Positions 10,968 through 25,377 of a stretch of DNA of 64,000 bases are shown here, piece by piece; the stretch's first letter is position 1; every line of letters begins with the position of its first letter. The notes beneath the pieces are model-generated. The model was not told where the DNA came from. It did not search any database and worked only from the letters and a program-made list of their open reading frames with translations. The stretch covers positions 1 to 64,000 of the forward strand of contig JAEPRB010000133.1 of NCBI GenBank assembly GCA_016758965.1, written 5' to 3'. The position numbers and the translations under genes were made by a program. Source of the stretch: Circinella minor (taxonomy: Eukaryota > Mucoromycota > Mucoromycetes > Mucorales > Lichtheimiaceae).

Positions 10968-12645
10968 ATACTTAATAGCATTGAGCACATCTATTTATAT
11001 AAGAAATTCAACATTTTTATGATACGTACATTGTAAATTTTCATTACAGCAACCACAACAATTAACTTTTCACATTAAAAATGTAGCAGTAACTTTTTTT
11101 AATATATAATATTTATCATTATGGTTATTGTTCTAATTACATTACTACATTAACATATTCCAACCTGCACACTTGTCATGATTAGCATAAATAAATAAAT
11201 ACCGTTACAGTATAACATTTGAACATGAAAATGATAATCATTAATATGTCAACCGATTAAGTGACCTGTATTATTAAGAATAATGATGACTGGTAGATAA
11301 GCTATCAATTTTGTACCCATGAGCTGCTCGACATTTTTTTTCTGAAAAAAAAAGACGGAACATAACCATCGATTATATATTGCATGAAATAGAATGACCT
11401 TTTAATTTCTTATAGATTTTTTCAACTACGTACACAAAAGTGGGCGCGCTACACAGAGTGATCGTTGCTGATCACAGCTATGTAAATTTTTTTTTTGGAA
11501 GGTTAGTGTTTGATATAATAACCCCAACATTATCAAATATATGAAATAATGGCTTGTGATGATACTTTCTAAGATTCTATTTTTTTTGGAGGAATGCTTC
11601 GGACCCCGCAGTTTCTTAAATTTATATATAAATTTCCTCGGGATTATAACCCGATATCTATTTGAATGAAATTTAATTGATCATCAAAATCAATAGTTGT
11701 TGAGTGATGCGAAGGAAAAGAGAGAAAAATATAAGATTAGATAGGGATTAATTATTCAAATTATTAGTACTAGTAAACTTAACAATGATGCAGAAAGCTG
11801 GAGCATCTTGATTAAATAAACTTGCACAATCATTGGAACGACGATCTTTGATGGTGTTCAATTATGCATAAATTAGTCATCGCTTGGAGTTACATAAACT
11901 GTATACACATCCACCCACATATATGGAAATATATACGTGATTGTAGTCAAATAATTTTAATAAGAATAATAAGAATAAGAATAGAATATTTCGATTCTCT
12001 TTCTTTTTTTGTTATACTTTGTAAAAAGGAAGCTTATAACAAGTACCTTTGAATAAACAGCAACAGCAACATTTATTTACCGTAAATAATAATATTATTA
12101 CAGTATGGATTCCTAAACGACCCAAACCAAGATAATCACAAGAAGAAAAAATACAAAAGTGGAAAGTGTCGTCGAATGTCATGTGTCGTTAAAGTATGTA
12201 TCTCTTCCCCTCCTTTTCTCTCTCTTCTTTTTTTTTTACCAATCCATAACAATAGTAACAACCCGTTCTTATTATCATTTTAGATAATAACAAAAAAATC
12301 CCTAATCGGCTTATTGGAAGTTAACACAAGAAAAAAGTGGCGCATTCACCTAAGCTCCAGATTTGTTGAATCTTCAAGCTTATATTATCAAAATAATATA
12401 GGTTGTCTAACCAAGTAACACAACCCCCATCTCGTTATTTCTCAGCAGTAGTAGTACCCCCCCCCCAAAACTGCTGAATATATCCGCACAAAGTGGCTCC
12501 TGCAGGTAAGAGAAAATATAAATATAGGATAACCACTTGAATATACAAACTGTTTCCTTTTCTTACTAACTCTTTCCCTTCCCTTCTTCCGCCCCCTTTT
12601 CTTCTTTACTCACTTTTTCGCTAACCCTTTATTTGCTTTGGAGTC
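10968..12645. other. Intergenic region upstream of the F-box gene
   Basis: No coding region is supported. The last 500 bp are pyrimidine-rich and contain a poly-C run (12457-12465) and likely the leader of the F-box gene. An intron in that leader is possible but not resolved. Confidence 0.5.
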
Positions 12646-15096
12646 ATGACTATAGTAACACCAAAAACAATAAGTTACCTTCCAGTTGAAGTTATCGATA
12701 TAATTGCTAAAGATTTGACGTTAGCTGATTACTATACTTGTACTTCCGTGTCTAAAGAATGGCAACGAGCATTTCGTCATTGTTATCGTCATACGATTGA
12801 TCTCACCGAACGATGCACATTTACTAGTATGATTTCTTCCCTGACCCAGTCAGTACAAAATGAACCACGCGATCCATTAGGTTTTGTTGTCCGTGGATTG
12901 AAAGTCGACGATGGTGTAGCTTGTTTAAAGGACATGGCCCGATTAAACAAACTTTGTCCGAATATTATGTCATTAACATTTCGTTGGGCTTACAATGCTC
13001 AACATAACGAAAGAATAGATAGTGGACAACAAGTACAAGAACAAGCACGTCGTCGATTTTTCTCTACCCCGACTCCGTTTTTAAAAGTGATGAAAAATAT
13101 CAGTCGACTTTCATTGGAACCAAGAAAACAAGCCAATGTGACCAAACATATCCGTTGTTCAGCACAGGATCTTTCAATTTATCTTTCTTATGGAACCAGT
13201 TTACGACGACTTTCACTTGTTAATGTACTCCCGCAACTTATGGGGGAGCATTTAGATGTTATAAACAAAACTTGTCCGAATTTATCCGAACTTTTCATTG
13301 CCACCAATTTTAGTATAAGCAACAGTATCAACATTATCAGCAGCCATAGTAACAAAGTAATACAGCAGCAGCATAATACATTAGAAAACTTGTTTATCCG
13401 ATGTTCAAGACGAGAAGCATCACCTGAAACTTTTTATAATTGGTTTCATTATTTTGGTTCAAAATACCCCAATTTGCGTCACCTGTGTCTGGAATACAAA
13501 AGTATGGTGTCTCGAATGCCACGATCGTTAGAGGAAAATGAAGCCATTCGTGGATATACCCAATTCACAACAAAATGTACAAAACTTGAAACTGTCAAAT
13601 TTATAAATCTTCCAGTAAAAATTGAACATTTACCATTTCTTTTTGGTGACAACCACAAGTATATCAACAAGAAAAAAGGAAACAGCAGCGGTAACGCCAA
13701 CATCAATACATCATTCTTAGGATCTTCACCAGTATTATTACCATTCAATTGTTGCCACGATAATAACGAAAACAATACAAAACAGTTACGGTTTCTCAAC
13801 TTTATTAGCGAAGATTATACCATTGGTGATCTTGACTCGACAAGATTAGCCGAGTTATTTATTCGAATGCGTCGCATTCATCAACTCAATTTATGTATTC
13901 CAATGACGATCACTTCACCACCTTGTTTAACTACTCTTTCTATGCTTCGACATCTTACGGTCTTGAAACTCATGCGAACAGAAAAGTTAGGAACATTGGA
14001 GTTGGATGAGCCTCTATCCAAAGTGACTATTCAAATTGACGAAGTGTTGGAACGATGCCCCGAGTTAATACAAGTAACATTATCTTATTTTGTTATTCGA
14101 ACCCATCGACGCGCTTATTGTAGTTTGGACTATCGCCAAGGTTCTGGTTATCCGTTGAAAAAGTTAAGTTTAGTAGATTCCAGTCTATCAGAAAGTGCCG
14201 TTAGTTTTTTTGCATACAAATGTTTAGCGATCCAAGAATTTGGTCTTTATACATGTATCTATTATGATGAATCTGGAAGAGGAATTAGTCGGTTCAAGAT
14301 TCATATGCCGTACCATCATCTTAAGTCACTACAAATATTTAATCCAAAAACAGTCCATGCTGTGCCATTAGAATGGAATAGGGAATTGTTATTTGATTTG
14401 GATCACATTAAAGTAGTTGCTGTACGATCCATTGAAGCTGACCGACAACTACAGAAACAGCACCAGCAACAACGACAACAAAGACTTCAGGACTTAACAA
14501 GGATACCAGACGAATATTTTACAGTGGATGGATTAAATTTCTTTACGAACTGGTATCTTACTAAAATTAAAAGTCGATTATTTAATGATATGAATTTAAT
14601 TCAACAAACTCTACAACCATATGGTAACACACCAACTACAACAACTTTTATGAATGCAGATGATCCATTATTAACAGCTGAAAGTGTATTTGATGACAAT
14701 GCAATTCAAACACCTTCATTACATAGTGATGCTTGGAATAAGAAGTATGTTCGATTGGATGAAGTTCGTGTTGCAGATCTTTATAAACGAATCAAACAAA
14801 CAAGTGGATTTCCTCAATACCATCATCATCATAATCATAATCGAGAAGATAGTAATCATACTAGCAATAGTAGTATGAGTGGTATTGATGATGATGATGA
14901 TAGCAATAGATCAAGTAAAAGACGAAGACTCATGATGATGAGTGATCCAGATGATGTGATTTGTACGCCAGATCCAGTTGTAACGACATGTCATAGTGAA
15001 GCAGAAGAAAATGGATTTATGACTATTTGTTGTAGATCTATTCGATCCCTTTCTATTAATGATGTCTTGTTGGTTGCTAATAATATTTATATGTAA
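12646..15096 (+). CDS. F-box / leucine-rich-repeat-like protein
   Basis: Single-exon ORF of 816 aa. The N-terminus has the F-box signature: SYLPVEVIDIIAKDL, then DYYTCTSVSKEWQRAF, residues about 9-45, with the usual Leu-Pro-x-Glu-(I/V) start and the conserved Trp. After it come many irregular leucine-rich segments (LCPNIMSLTF, LRRLSLVNVLPQL, CPNLSELFI, YPNLRHLCL, LRHLTVLKLM), as in fungal F-box/LRR proteins. F-box proteins bind Skp1 and select substrates for SCF ubiquitin ligases; the substrate cannot be read from sequence. A C-terminal low-complexity stretch holds His/Asn runs, an Asp run and a basic SKRRRLMMM that could be a nuclear localisation signal. The ATG follows a pyrimidine-rich leader. 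Confidence 0.85.
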   Translation: MTIVTPKTISYLPVEVIDIIAKDLTLADYYTCTSVSKEWQRAFRHCYRHTIDLTERCTFTSMISSLTQSVQNEPRDPLGFVVRGLKVDDGVACLKDMARLNKLCPNIMSLTFRWAYNAQHNERIDSGQQVQEQARRRFFSTPTPFLKVMKNISRLSLEPRKQANVTKHIRCSAQDLSIYLSYGTSLRRLSLVNVLPQLMGEHLDVINKTCPNLSELFIATNFSISNSINIISSHSNKVIQQQHNTLENLFIRCSRREASPETFYNWFHYFGSKYPNLRHLCLEYKSMVSRMPRSLEENEAIRGYTQFTTKCTKLETVKFINLPVKIEHLPFLFGDNHKYINKKKGNSSGNANINTSFLGSSPVLLPFNCCHDNNENNTKQLRFLNFISEDYTIGDLDSTRLAELFIRMRRIHQLNLCIPMTITSPPCLTTLSMLRHLTVLKLMRTEKLGTLELDEPLSKVTIQIDEVLERCPELIQVTLSYFVIRTHRRAYCSLDYRQGSGYPLKKLSLVDSSLSESAVSFFAYKCLAIQEFGLYTCIYYDESGRGISRFKIHMPYHHLKSLQIFNPKTVHAVPLEWNRELLFDLDHIKVVAVRSIEADRQLQKQHQQQRQQRLQDLTRIPDEYFTVDGLNFFTNWYLTKIKSRLFNDMNLIQQTLQPYGNTPTTTTFMNADDPLLTAESVFDDNAIQTPSLHSDAWNKKYVRLDEVRVADLYKRIKQTSGFPQYHHHHNHNREDSNHTSNSSMSGIDDDDDSNRSSKRRRLMMMSDPDDVICTPDPVVTTCHSEAEENGFMTICCRSIRSLSINDVLLVANNIYM

Positions 15097-15361
15097 TTTA
15101 TATCTTTTTCTTTGTTTCAGTCATATATTAGAAATACTCCTCCCCTTCTTCCATTTTTTTTTCTTTCTTCTATTTTGTATATTAATAAGACATTGCATTG
15201 TTTATAAAAAAAATACTATACCATTAAAAAATATTCCCTTTCGTCCATATTAATAAATTTCACTTCATTTTTTTATACCCACACGGGATAATAAATGTTG
15301 TCAATTTTACACAAGGAAAAACGGAATTACAAAAAAAAAAATATTTTTGGGAACTTTTTAT

Positions 15362-17048
<1,687 letters not shown>

Positions 17049-17299
17049 TAGCATGCAATTATTCATCCATCTATTCAATTCACGCACATACATATATGCA
17101 CATTCTCTTCGTCTTTTTTTATTCATTATTCATGTAAATATCTTTAACTTTTATGTTGCATAATAATTCTTTTTTGTAATAACATACTATTTTGTTTTTT
17201 TAAATACTAATATATACATATTATACTATTATACATCGAAAGAAAATTATATACAATATATAAATCGTACCATAAATAATACACTCTGCATAAAAAAAA

Positions 17300-20200
17300 T
17301 TACATATTCATGATAGGAGTTCTTTGAGCTCCTTTGGGATAAATAATCAAATTGGCTACACATAATCCCAATGCAATACCAATACAAATTTCAATCATAC
17401 TAAGCGCAAACGAACCTCCTTGGGAACTATAAGAACCTTCTTCATGGCTGAAAAAGATACCAATTGCTGCCTTGAGTCCTATATATAAAGATCGGAAAAA
17501 AATTGTTTTTTATTATTATACAAATACCTATAGTGCATTGTATTTATAAAAAGAAAAAAAGTTAAAATTTACCTAAACTACCAGGAACAAGATAAAATAT
17601 CTGACAGTGACAGTAAGTTAGTATCTTATTTTGTTGTTATCTTATATACTCTGATAATAAAAATAGTAAAGAAAGAATACCTACAGCCACCAAAGTCGCA
17701 TCAAACGACATTTTACACGTTACTTTTGTGAAGATATTTCCAATCAAACCGACTGCAAAAGCCGGCACTACTTGAATCACTTGCGAAGGAGAATTTGCGA
17801 TACACGAAAGAAGCCAGTTTACTACAAACCCACATATCGAAACGAAAATGATTGTTGGCCAGCGTGGAGGTCTTGCGCGTACCAGTAAGCAATAAGCAAC
17901 AGCAAACAAAGGTACCGTAAGAAAATGATAATATTGTGATACGGAAACGATGCAACTATTCGCATTAGCAGCCATTTGACACTGGGGAGCTGTATCCATT
18001 GGTACACTTGGATCAATAGCTCGATAAATTGAAGATCCAGTAGAGATACCATAACCAAGTAGGAAGGAGTAAATGATGGCATAACCAGTACGAACAATAC
18101 CACTAATGATTTGACGTGATACAAGCTCGATAATGGCAATTGCTATATAGTAACCAGGTAAGATAACAATAAATGATGAAAATGCAGTGGGTATAAAACA
18201 AAAATCAAACTTGGTGGATGCTATTTACTCATTATAGAAAAAAAATTACGGATATTAGTGAAAACACAGCAAAAATGAGATATGAATGTTTATAAAAAAA
18301 GAGAAAGAAAAATGTGTTACCTCGAGAGACAAATCCAATGAAAATACAGACGGTGATTTCCCAAATCGGCTGAAATCCCCAGAATCTTTCACTAAAAAGT
18401 TCATATACAGCAAAAAACACTACCGCCGCCCGAAAAGAAGGGTTCTTGTTATTAGTATTTAGTTTGTATATATTTAAATATAATCAGTCTTCTTTTCCTA
18501 TCTTATTATTATTGATTACTTACTTGCCAGACCAGCTGACAGTCCAGCTTCTTTCCAACGCCCACCAAAAAACATGACACTGCCGCACAAACTAATGACA
18601 GCATAAATAAAAGGATTCATCCACGTTGGATATAGTTTTGGATCATCAGCAACCTTGTCAATAAAATCAAGTGCCTCATCTACAGTCACTTCACCATGTC
18701 CCACCAATTTCTCCAGTCGATAGATTTCTCCCAATTTATGCATATCAAACCCCATTGTTTGTCGAATAAAATGTGTCTCAGTTGTATGCGTTTCCGGATC
18801 AAAAAATGTCATCAGCATGATATTGGGTAAATAAATAAATTCTGCAATCACTTTTAGTGTAGCGGAAACATGCCTTAGAATATATTCTATTCGATGAGCA
18901 GGACACCCTAATGGCAAAAATTTTCATAGAGCGTAAAGGGTTTATTAGAGAAAAAGAAAAAAGAAATAGTCGTATGTATACATAGAATAAAAAAAAGTAT
19001 GTTTTTTTTTTACCATAAAGCATCAAAGATTTGGCTAATTTATATAAAAATTGTTGACGCTGCAAAATATTAGCAATCTCAAAAGCAATTCTTACGCGAT
19101 CTTCAACAGAAATACGTTCAAATTGGGATGATGTTGTCATTAGGCTTCCATGCTTCTTTCTCCTAGATGTTATTTCTCGTTTTCGAGCTTCCAAACTTGG
19201 TACAACATGACTACTTGAAGTGACACTATTAAGCCATTCTTTAGGTCTTTTTTTAAAAGTGCCAAAAGAGCTGGGTGACGATGGCTCTCCTTTTACGTGA
19301 AGCATTTCTGGAGCTGATATGTTACTTTGAGCATATAACGATCCAGAATGACCACTACGAATACTAGATGGTGCTGTGGTTGCTCTCTATAATAATACAA
19401 TAAGATTGGGCATAATTAACTACTTGATACTTATTATGTTTATTATTGTTAATGGCTGTATTATGCTTACTTTTTCTGCATGTGGTGATGGTGAATTTGA
19501 ATTTACTATGGTTTGTGATGAGGACTACGCATCGTGTAAAAAAAACCAATGTACGATTTTTAGTATATAGTTGCCATTAACCCTGTTCAAAATATACGTC
19601 ATTACCCTTCTTTGATCATTATCATGACCAATAGAAAAACGATGGTCAGTATTATGTGGTTGATGAACCGATTGGAGTTGTGCTTCCAAGCGAAGTAAAC
19701 TTCCAAGTACACTACCACCTCCCGTATGTATATCACCATTGCTGCGATGACGGTGTTGAGGATGCTGAGAAAGACGTCTCCCGTCCTCGTCCATCTGAAT
19801 TGAATCTCTTGTTGGCCATACGGAGGATCGCCGTCTATTGTTAAGTATTCCATGGATTAATGACATGGATTCAGTTATATGGTCGGCAAATTGTACATGT
19901 CGGCCTCTGGCTTCCTGACGACCTAAAGCTTCGTCCACAAGTGTTTCTTCTGAATGTCTCCGTTCAGCGCCTTCTCCTGGATGAAGTTGTTCTTGTTGAA
20001 TATCTTGATGGTTTTCCTCGCTATTATCAAAATCTGAAGGGAAAAAATGAACGCGAGTATGATTAATATTTTGACCCTTTCCTTTCCTATTGCTGCAGCC
20101 GCTGCAGTAGTGATTGCTACTGTCGTCTTTCTTTTCGTCATCGTTGTCTCCGTTGTCGACTGAATCATATTGGTTGTTATTATGATTATCAATGAAATTG

Positions 20201-20517
20201 ATTATGCTTGGTGATGAATTACGAGTTTCGTGAAAGTTGCTATGACTACTAGGCTCGGTGATGGTAGTATGTGTACGGGTACTTGCTGTTGGATGTTGAA
20301 TTGTAGTACCATCATCTGTTGTTAATGATACTCCTGGGGTCACACCACTACTACGACGCCAGAATGGTAAGGACAGATGGTGCTGTTGCCATGATGGCGA
20401 ACTGTTATTGCTGTTATTGTTGCTACTGTTGTTGTTGTTGGTATTGCTATCGTTGTTATTGCCATGATTTTCGGTATTATTCTTATTGCCTCTAATAATA
20501 TTTTTCCAGCGATTCAT
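17300..20517 (-). CDS. ThrE/Prm10-like multipass membrane protein (DUF1212 family)
   Basis: Eight exons on the minus strand: 20517-19606, 19524-19471, 19386-19014, 18907-18524, 18419-18321, 18220-17685, 17600-17573 and 17478-17300. They splice in frame to 854 aa. The family includes bacterial threonine/serine exporters and yeast pheromone-regulated Prm10. The N-terminal ~400 residues are disordered (Asn, Ser and His runs) and probably cytosolic. The conserved domain starts near ERISVEDRVRIAFEIANIL, followed by LMLYGCPAHRIEYIL, the family's G-x-P/C-x-HR-x-E signature. Several hydrophobic spans follow, with PGYYIAIAIIELVSRQI, typical of the second, ThrE half. The 28-nt exon encodes IFYLVPGSL, the conserved VPG loop, and is needed for frame. 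Transport substrate is not proven. The start is the first ATG of the disordered region. Confidence 0.88.
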
Positions 20518-21052
20518 TAAAGAGGGAAGATCGATGTTATTTTTTTTCTGGCTTTTTTTTTTCCTGTTCTTAAAAAAAGTTTTGACTAATAAACCCTTGT
20601 TGTATCATGTAAAAGATTTTTCTTTGATCGTTATATCACAATTTTTACCCCTGGATAAAAAAATTTCCTATAGTTTTTAATATTGTTCACAATTGTATTT
20701 TTTTTTTCTGTTGTCGCTGATTTTGTTGCAGGGACGGTGGGGTTGAGGATTTTTTGACATTTTGTTATTTAGTGGGGATCTGCATGAAAAAAAGAAAATG
20801 ACTGTAAATTTTTAATCCCCAACCAAAAAAAAATTAAATAGTGCTCGTGAAATTTTGACTAATGCTTGCCATCCTGTGAGAATTTACCTCGACTAAGCAC
20901 TGATGCTTATCCATGTGAGAAACCGACAAAAGCGTTATATTACCTTTTTTTTTACTTCACATTTTTTAATATCCAACACTTTCTTTCTTTTTTCTCTCTT
21001 TCTTTTTAATTGTTATTTTCTATTATTAAACCAAGATCGTATATAATATATA
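20518..21052. promoter_or_regulatory. Divergent intergenic region, ThrE-like and carboxylase genes
   Basis: A 535-bp region between two head-to-head genes, with poly-T runs on the plus strand and a pyrimidine-rich leader before 21053. It presumably carries both promoters; no specific site is recognised. Confidence 0.5.
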
Positions 21053-23147
21053 ATGTCGACATTAACCGCCATCGATAATCTTGTTGCCAGACAACCTACG
21101 ACCGTCATTCCAACGGTCCCTGAATTTAAAAAGAATCAAGAAGAGTGGGCAGGTTTACTTGATGAATTAAACGAACGACTTGAAGAAGCAACTAATGAAG
21201 GAAAACCAAAACACATTGCACTTCATCGTAAGCGTGGTCAATTACCAGGTATGCAAAAAAATTAATACGTTTATATCAACATACAACTCTTTTCCTGCGA
21301 ACAGTGATTATTATTATTTTGATCGCGGACTTTGTTCAATTTCATTCTAATGCAAACCCCACAAAAAAATTGATTGATATTTAATTTTAGCTCGTGAACG
21401 TATTCAGTTGCTTTTGGACGAAGATTCACCTTTCCTTGAATTATGTGCTTTAGCTGGTTATGGTCAAGAAGATATGACAGTTGGTAAACAATTGTGTTAT
21501 TCGCCTATTAGCTCAAATTAAACATACATATTTTTCTAATCGCTCTCCCTTTTTTATTTCCTTAAATGACAGGAGGATCCATTGTCGCCGGTATCGGTCT
21601 TGTCAGGTGCGAAAAAAAAAATGGAAGAAAAACGATAAAAGAGAAATAATATTAATATAAATATAAATATAAATATAAATGAATGTGTATTTATAGTGGC
21701 GTATTATGTGTTGTCTCTGCCACTGTACCAACATTATTTGGTGGTGCCATGAATGAAGCTTCAGTTTTAAAATCAGGTCGTATTCATCAGATTGCCATGG
21801 AAAATCGATTACCTACTATTACTTTGACACAATCAGTACGTTTTTTTTTTTGCTTTTATATCTATAAACAAAAAAAATTTCAAAAGAGAATTTATGCAAG
21901 AAAAATCTATCATTATTGTTATTATTATTCATAGGCAGGTGCCAATTTGCAACAACAATTCCGTGTGTTCCACAGAGGTGGTGCAGGATTTCGTAATCAG
22001 GCATTACAGTATGTATATAAGAAAAATATCACTGTTTTTGGAATAATAATAGTAGTAACAATACAACATATGATAGATCCAAAGCTCAAATTCCATCATG
22101 TTGCGTAGTTTTTGGTAGCTCTACTGCTGGTGGTGCTTATCAACCTGGTATGAGTGATTATGTAAGTGAATAGTGGCAGTTGTTTTGTATAATAGACTAT
22201 AATGGATATCATGTAAACTAACTTGATAAGATAATTAAATAAATAGGTCATTATGGTTAGAAAGCAAGCTCAAGTATATCTCGGTGGTCCTCCTTTGGTG
22301 CAGATGGCCACCGGTGAAATCACAGACTCTGAAAGTTTGGGTGGTGCTGATATGCACTCACGTGTTTCTGGTACTAGTGATCAATTGGCAAACGATGAGT
22401 TTGATGCTATTCGTAAAGCTCGCGAATGGATGTCAAACTTAAACTGGGAAAATAAGGGTCAATTGCCTCTTCGTCATTTGACTGGACAATTTGAAGAACC
22501 ATATTATGATCCAGGTAAAAAAAAATATGACTATATGCTACTTAAAAGAAATTAGGGTGATTCTCACTAACTTTGGAAAAAAATTTAAAAAATTACAGAG
22601 GAACTTCTTGGTATCGTTTCAGCAAATATCCGTCTCCCGTTTGATGCTACCGAAGTTATTCTTCGTTTGGTCGATGGTTCTCGATTTACTACATTCAAAC
22701 CTAATTATGGTGGTAACTTGGTGTGCGGTTGGGGTTTTATTCAAGGTATCCCCGTTGGTATTATTGCCAATAATAACGTCATTTTCACACAAGAAGCCAA
22801 TAAGGCAACCCAATTCATTCAGCTTTGTAATATCAAGTAATGAACAAAAAAATTTTAACCGAATGAAAAAAAAAATATCAAGAATAAAGATAAAGATAAA
22901 GAAAAGAAGACTTATCAATATTTTTATTCACAACACACAAATTGAATTAGAAACACTCCATTGATCTATCTACAAAATATTACCGGATTTATGGTCGGAA
23001 AACAATATGAAGAAGAAGGTATTATCAAGGCTGGTTCCCGCTTTATTAATGCAGTTAGTAACTCGGAGGTACCTGCTATCACTATCGTAATGGGTGCAAG
23101 TTATGGTGCTGGTAACTATGCTATGTCTGGTCGTGCTTATAATCCTA

Positions 23148-23186
<39 letters not shown>

Positions 23187-23636
23187 CTATGCTATTATGT
23201 ATTATTGTATATTCATATTTTTATTTTAAATATATTTCAAGATTCTTGTTTTCATGGCCAAATTCAAGATGTTCTGTCATGGGTTCTGAACAACTCGCAG
23301 GTGTTTTAGATATTGTCATGCGTCAAGGCGCCAAAAGGTCAGTTTTAAAACTTATAATAGTATATAATAGACGTGTCTTGCGATATAGATCTGATAATAT
23401 TTATAATAATTTTTAGAGCTGGTGTCAAAATCGACGAAGAACTTGCGGAACAACGTAAACAACTATTCCAAGCCTCAGTCGAGGCCGAATCAGACGTTTA
23501 TTATACTTCTGCGCGACTTTTGGATGATGGCATTATCGATCCTAGAGAAACTCGTACTGTAATTGCTTACTGTTTGAGTGCCATTTATAGCAATAAGGTT
23601 CAAGGAGGAAATATTTATGGTGTTAGTCGTATGTAA
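21053..23636 (+). CDS. Acyl-CoA carboxylase carboxyltransferase (beta) subunit
   Basis: Eleven exons: 21053-21248, 21391-21483, 21573-21606, 21697-21835, 21935-22008, 22077-22161, 22247-22514, 22599-22836, 22951-23148, 23242-23337 and 23417-23636. All junctions keep frame, giving 546 aa. The beta subunit moves the carboxyl group from biotin to an acyl-CoA. Family marks include [12 protein letters not shown] near residues 64-75, [33 protein letters not shown] (first oxyanion region), [47 protein letters not shown] and the C-terminal [12 protein letters not shown]. Length and motifs fit methylcrotonyl- or propionyl-CoA-type subunits. The acyl-CoA specificity is not decided, and methylcrotonyl-CoA carboxylase beta is the closest in feel. 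No clear mitochondrial presequence is seen (the start is [14 protein letters not shown]). No biotin-carboxylase partner lies in the window. Confidence 0.92.
23153..23184 (+). repeat. (TA)n microsatellite in an intron
   Basis: A run of TA dinucleotides just after the donor of the ninth intron of the carboxylase gene. Confidence 0.9.
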
Positions 23637-24399
23637 AAATAAAAAATAAGAAGATTATGCTAATACTTTTGAAAAAATAAATCAATATACAACTATAATA
23701 AAATATGCATAAATAAATTCTACTGTTGGATGTAATGTTATGCAACTAGTGAAGAATCTAAAGAAGTGATAGAAGGAACCATTTATGTAAACTATATATA
23801 TAAACATAAAGAATTTGTATTAGCTAACGTCTATATAGTATCCGTTCCACACACCAATATACATAATCTATCATCGAGTTATCAAAAGCAATCAGATATG
23901 ATGTATGAATGTTTTGTAACAATTTTATTTTTAAATGCTGCGTATTTTTCACGAGCGATTATATTTTTTCGAAATTATTCTGGATACCTATCCATAATAC
24001 CTCACCTTATTATTAAGCAATCTTGAAAAATCAACCGCTATTACATACTGTTATATGTAATTATTTACTATTGACTGATTATAACTTATCTCATATTATC
24101 TCATATTTTCTTAAGTCGGTTCTTTTTTTCTTGGTCGCCACTCAAAACAACATGAGAAACACATAATCATGGTTTAAACAACTATATAGAAAAAATAATT
24201 ATCATACATACTAGTTTATAATAAGAACCACACAACGAGAAAATGGTTCTATTTTCAAAATAAAAATTGAAGCAGTACTGTCGTTTCTATAAATTCATCT
24301 CAAATGTATTAATACCAAGATAAAAATATGCTATATAATAAAATTCATCATTATCATTTTATCTTTGTATTACAGCAACGTTGGTTTTAATTTTTTGAA
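23637..24399. other. Intergenic, no gene seen
   Basis: 3' flank of the carboxylase gene. The small ORF at 23766-24026 lacks codon or family support. Confidence 0.5.
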
Positions 24400-24740
24400 A
24401 TTTAACACATTTTTTAGTGATAGATGCTTATTAATTATATTTAAATTGCTTATTTCATCTTTTGGGCAATTAAATACTGAATTATTATACGCATTTTTGA
24501 AATCTTTCAGCGCAGTATTTAGAAATACCTCTAAATAATTATCGAAAACAATGATAAAATCATTATTCTTTGAAGTAATTTGTCTCTACAAATATGATAC
24601 TTCGCATCCAATAAATACTTAATGCGACTGTAATAGTTTGCAAAGTTAACGTTGACAAGGATTCTGGGTATTCCGTCTAGCCGTACATTATTTAAAGTCT
24701 TATTCTTATTCAATGAAAAGAAGGTACAAGGCTGATATAT
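24400..24740 (-). pseudogene. Coding-like remnant, unknown protein
   Basis: The minus strand reads TLNNVRLDGIPRILVNVNF and on to LLDAKYHICRDKLL. It then continues after one frame change as FIIVFDNYLEVFLNTALKDF, followed by NSVFNCPKDEISNL. The composition is protein-like over about 100 codons, but there is no ATG at the start and a frameshift in the middle. No family was recognised. It could be an eroded gene or part of a mobile-element ORF. Confidence 0.35.
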
Positions 24741-25323
24741 GTATCACAATATCGAATGAAAGTAGCAAGTCTAACAGATCGGTAAAGAATTAGACCTTGA
24801 ATCATGGGGTTCAAGCAAATTGAGTTATACTTGGAGTAGAGTTACAAGCATCAATAGCACCATATGACTTATGACCAAAAAATACATGTTGATATGAAAA
24901 GCAATCATACATATAACAATAATAGGAAATAACTAACGAATTTTAACTTTGAGGGCATAATACATAAAGGGGAATATCATATTTTGTCTGATCTCCATGG
25001 TTAAACCTATCTGGCACGGTCTGCATTATGATGGACCTCTCTCTCACTATCTCATTCTCACTCTCATTTTTGACATATATAAGCTTACTTTTTGCTATTG
25101 GCTGTCTAATCATTTGGTTAGACTGTAAGAGGGGGGGGGGAATTTATTGGTTATAAAATCGGATAACTATGACATAAATGGTGATTGAGTTTAAGAAGGG
25201 CATGAACCAGAAAGAGAATATGAAAATAGTCCAACTGAACAGAAAAAAAAGAGAAGAAGCAAATGATGACATGTGTGCGATACTCATTTCAAAATGGATA
25301 AAAAGAATGGAAGTTGAGATAAG

Positions 25324-25367
<44 letters not shown>

Positions 25368-25377
25368 CTCCTTTGTT
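24741..25377. other. Intergenic, 3' flank of the lectin-like gene
   Basis: No gene is supported. It contains a poly-G run (25132-25140) and a (GA)n microsatellite (25328-25360) about 20 bp past the lectin stop. Confidence 0.6.
25328..25360 (+). repeat. (GA)n microsatellite
   Basis: Uninterrupted GA dinucleotides in the probable 3' UTR of the minus-strand lectin-like gene. Confidence 0.95.
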
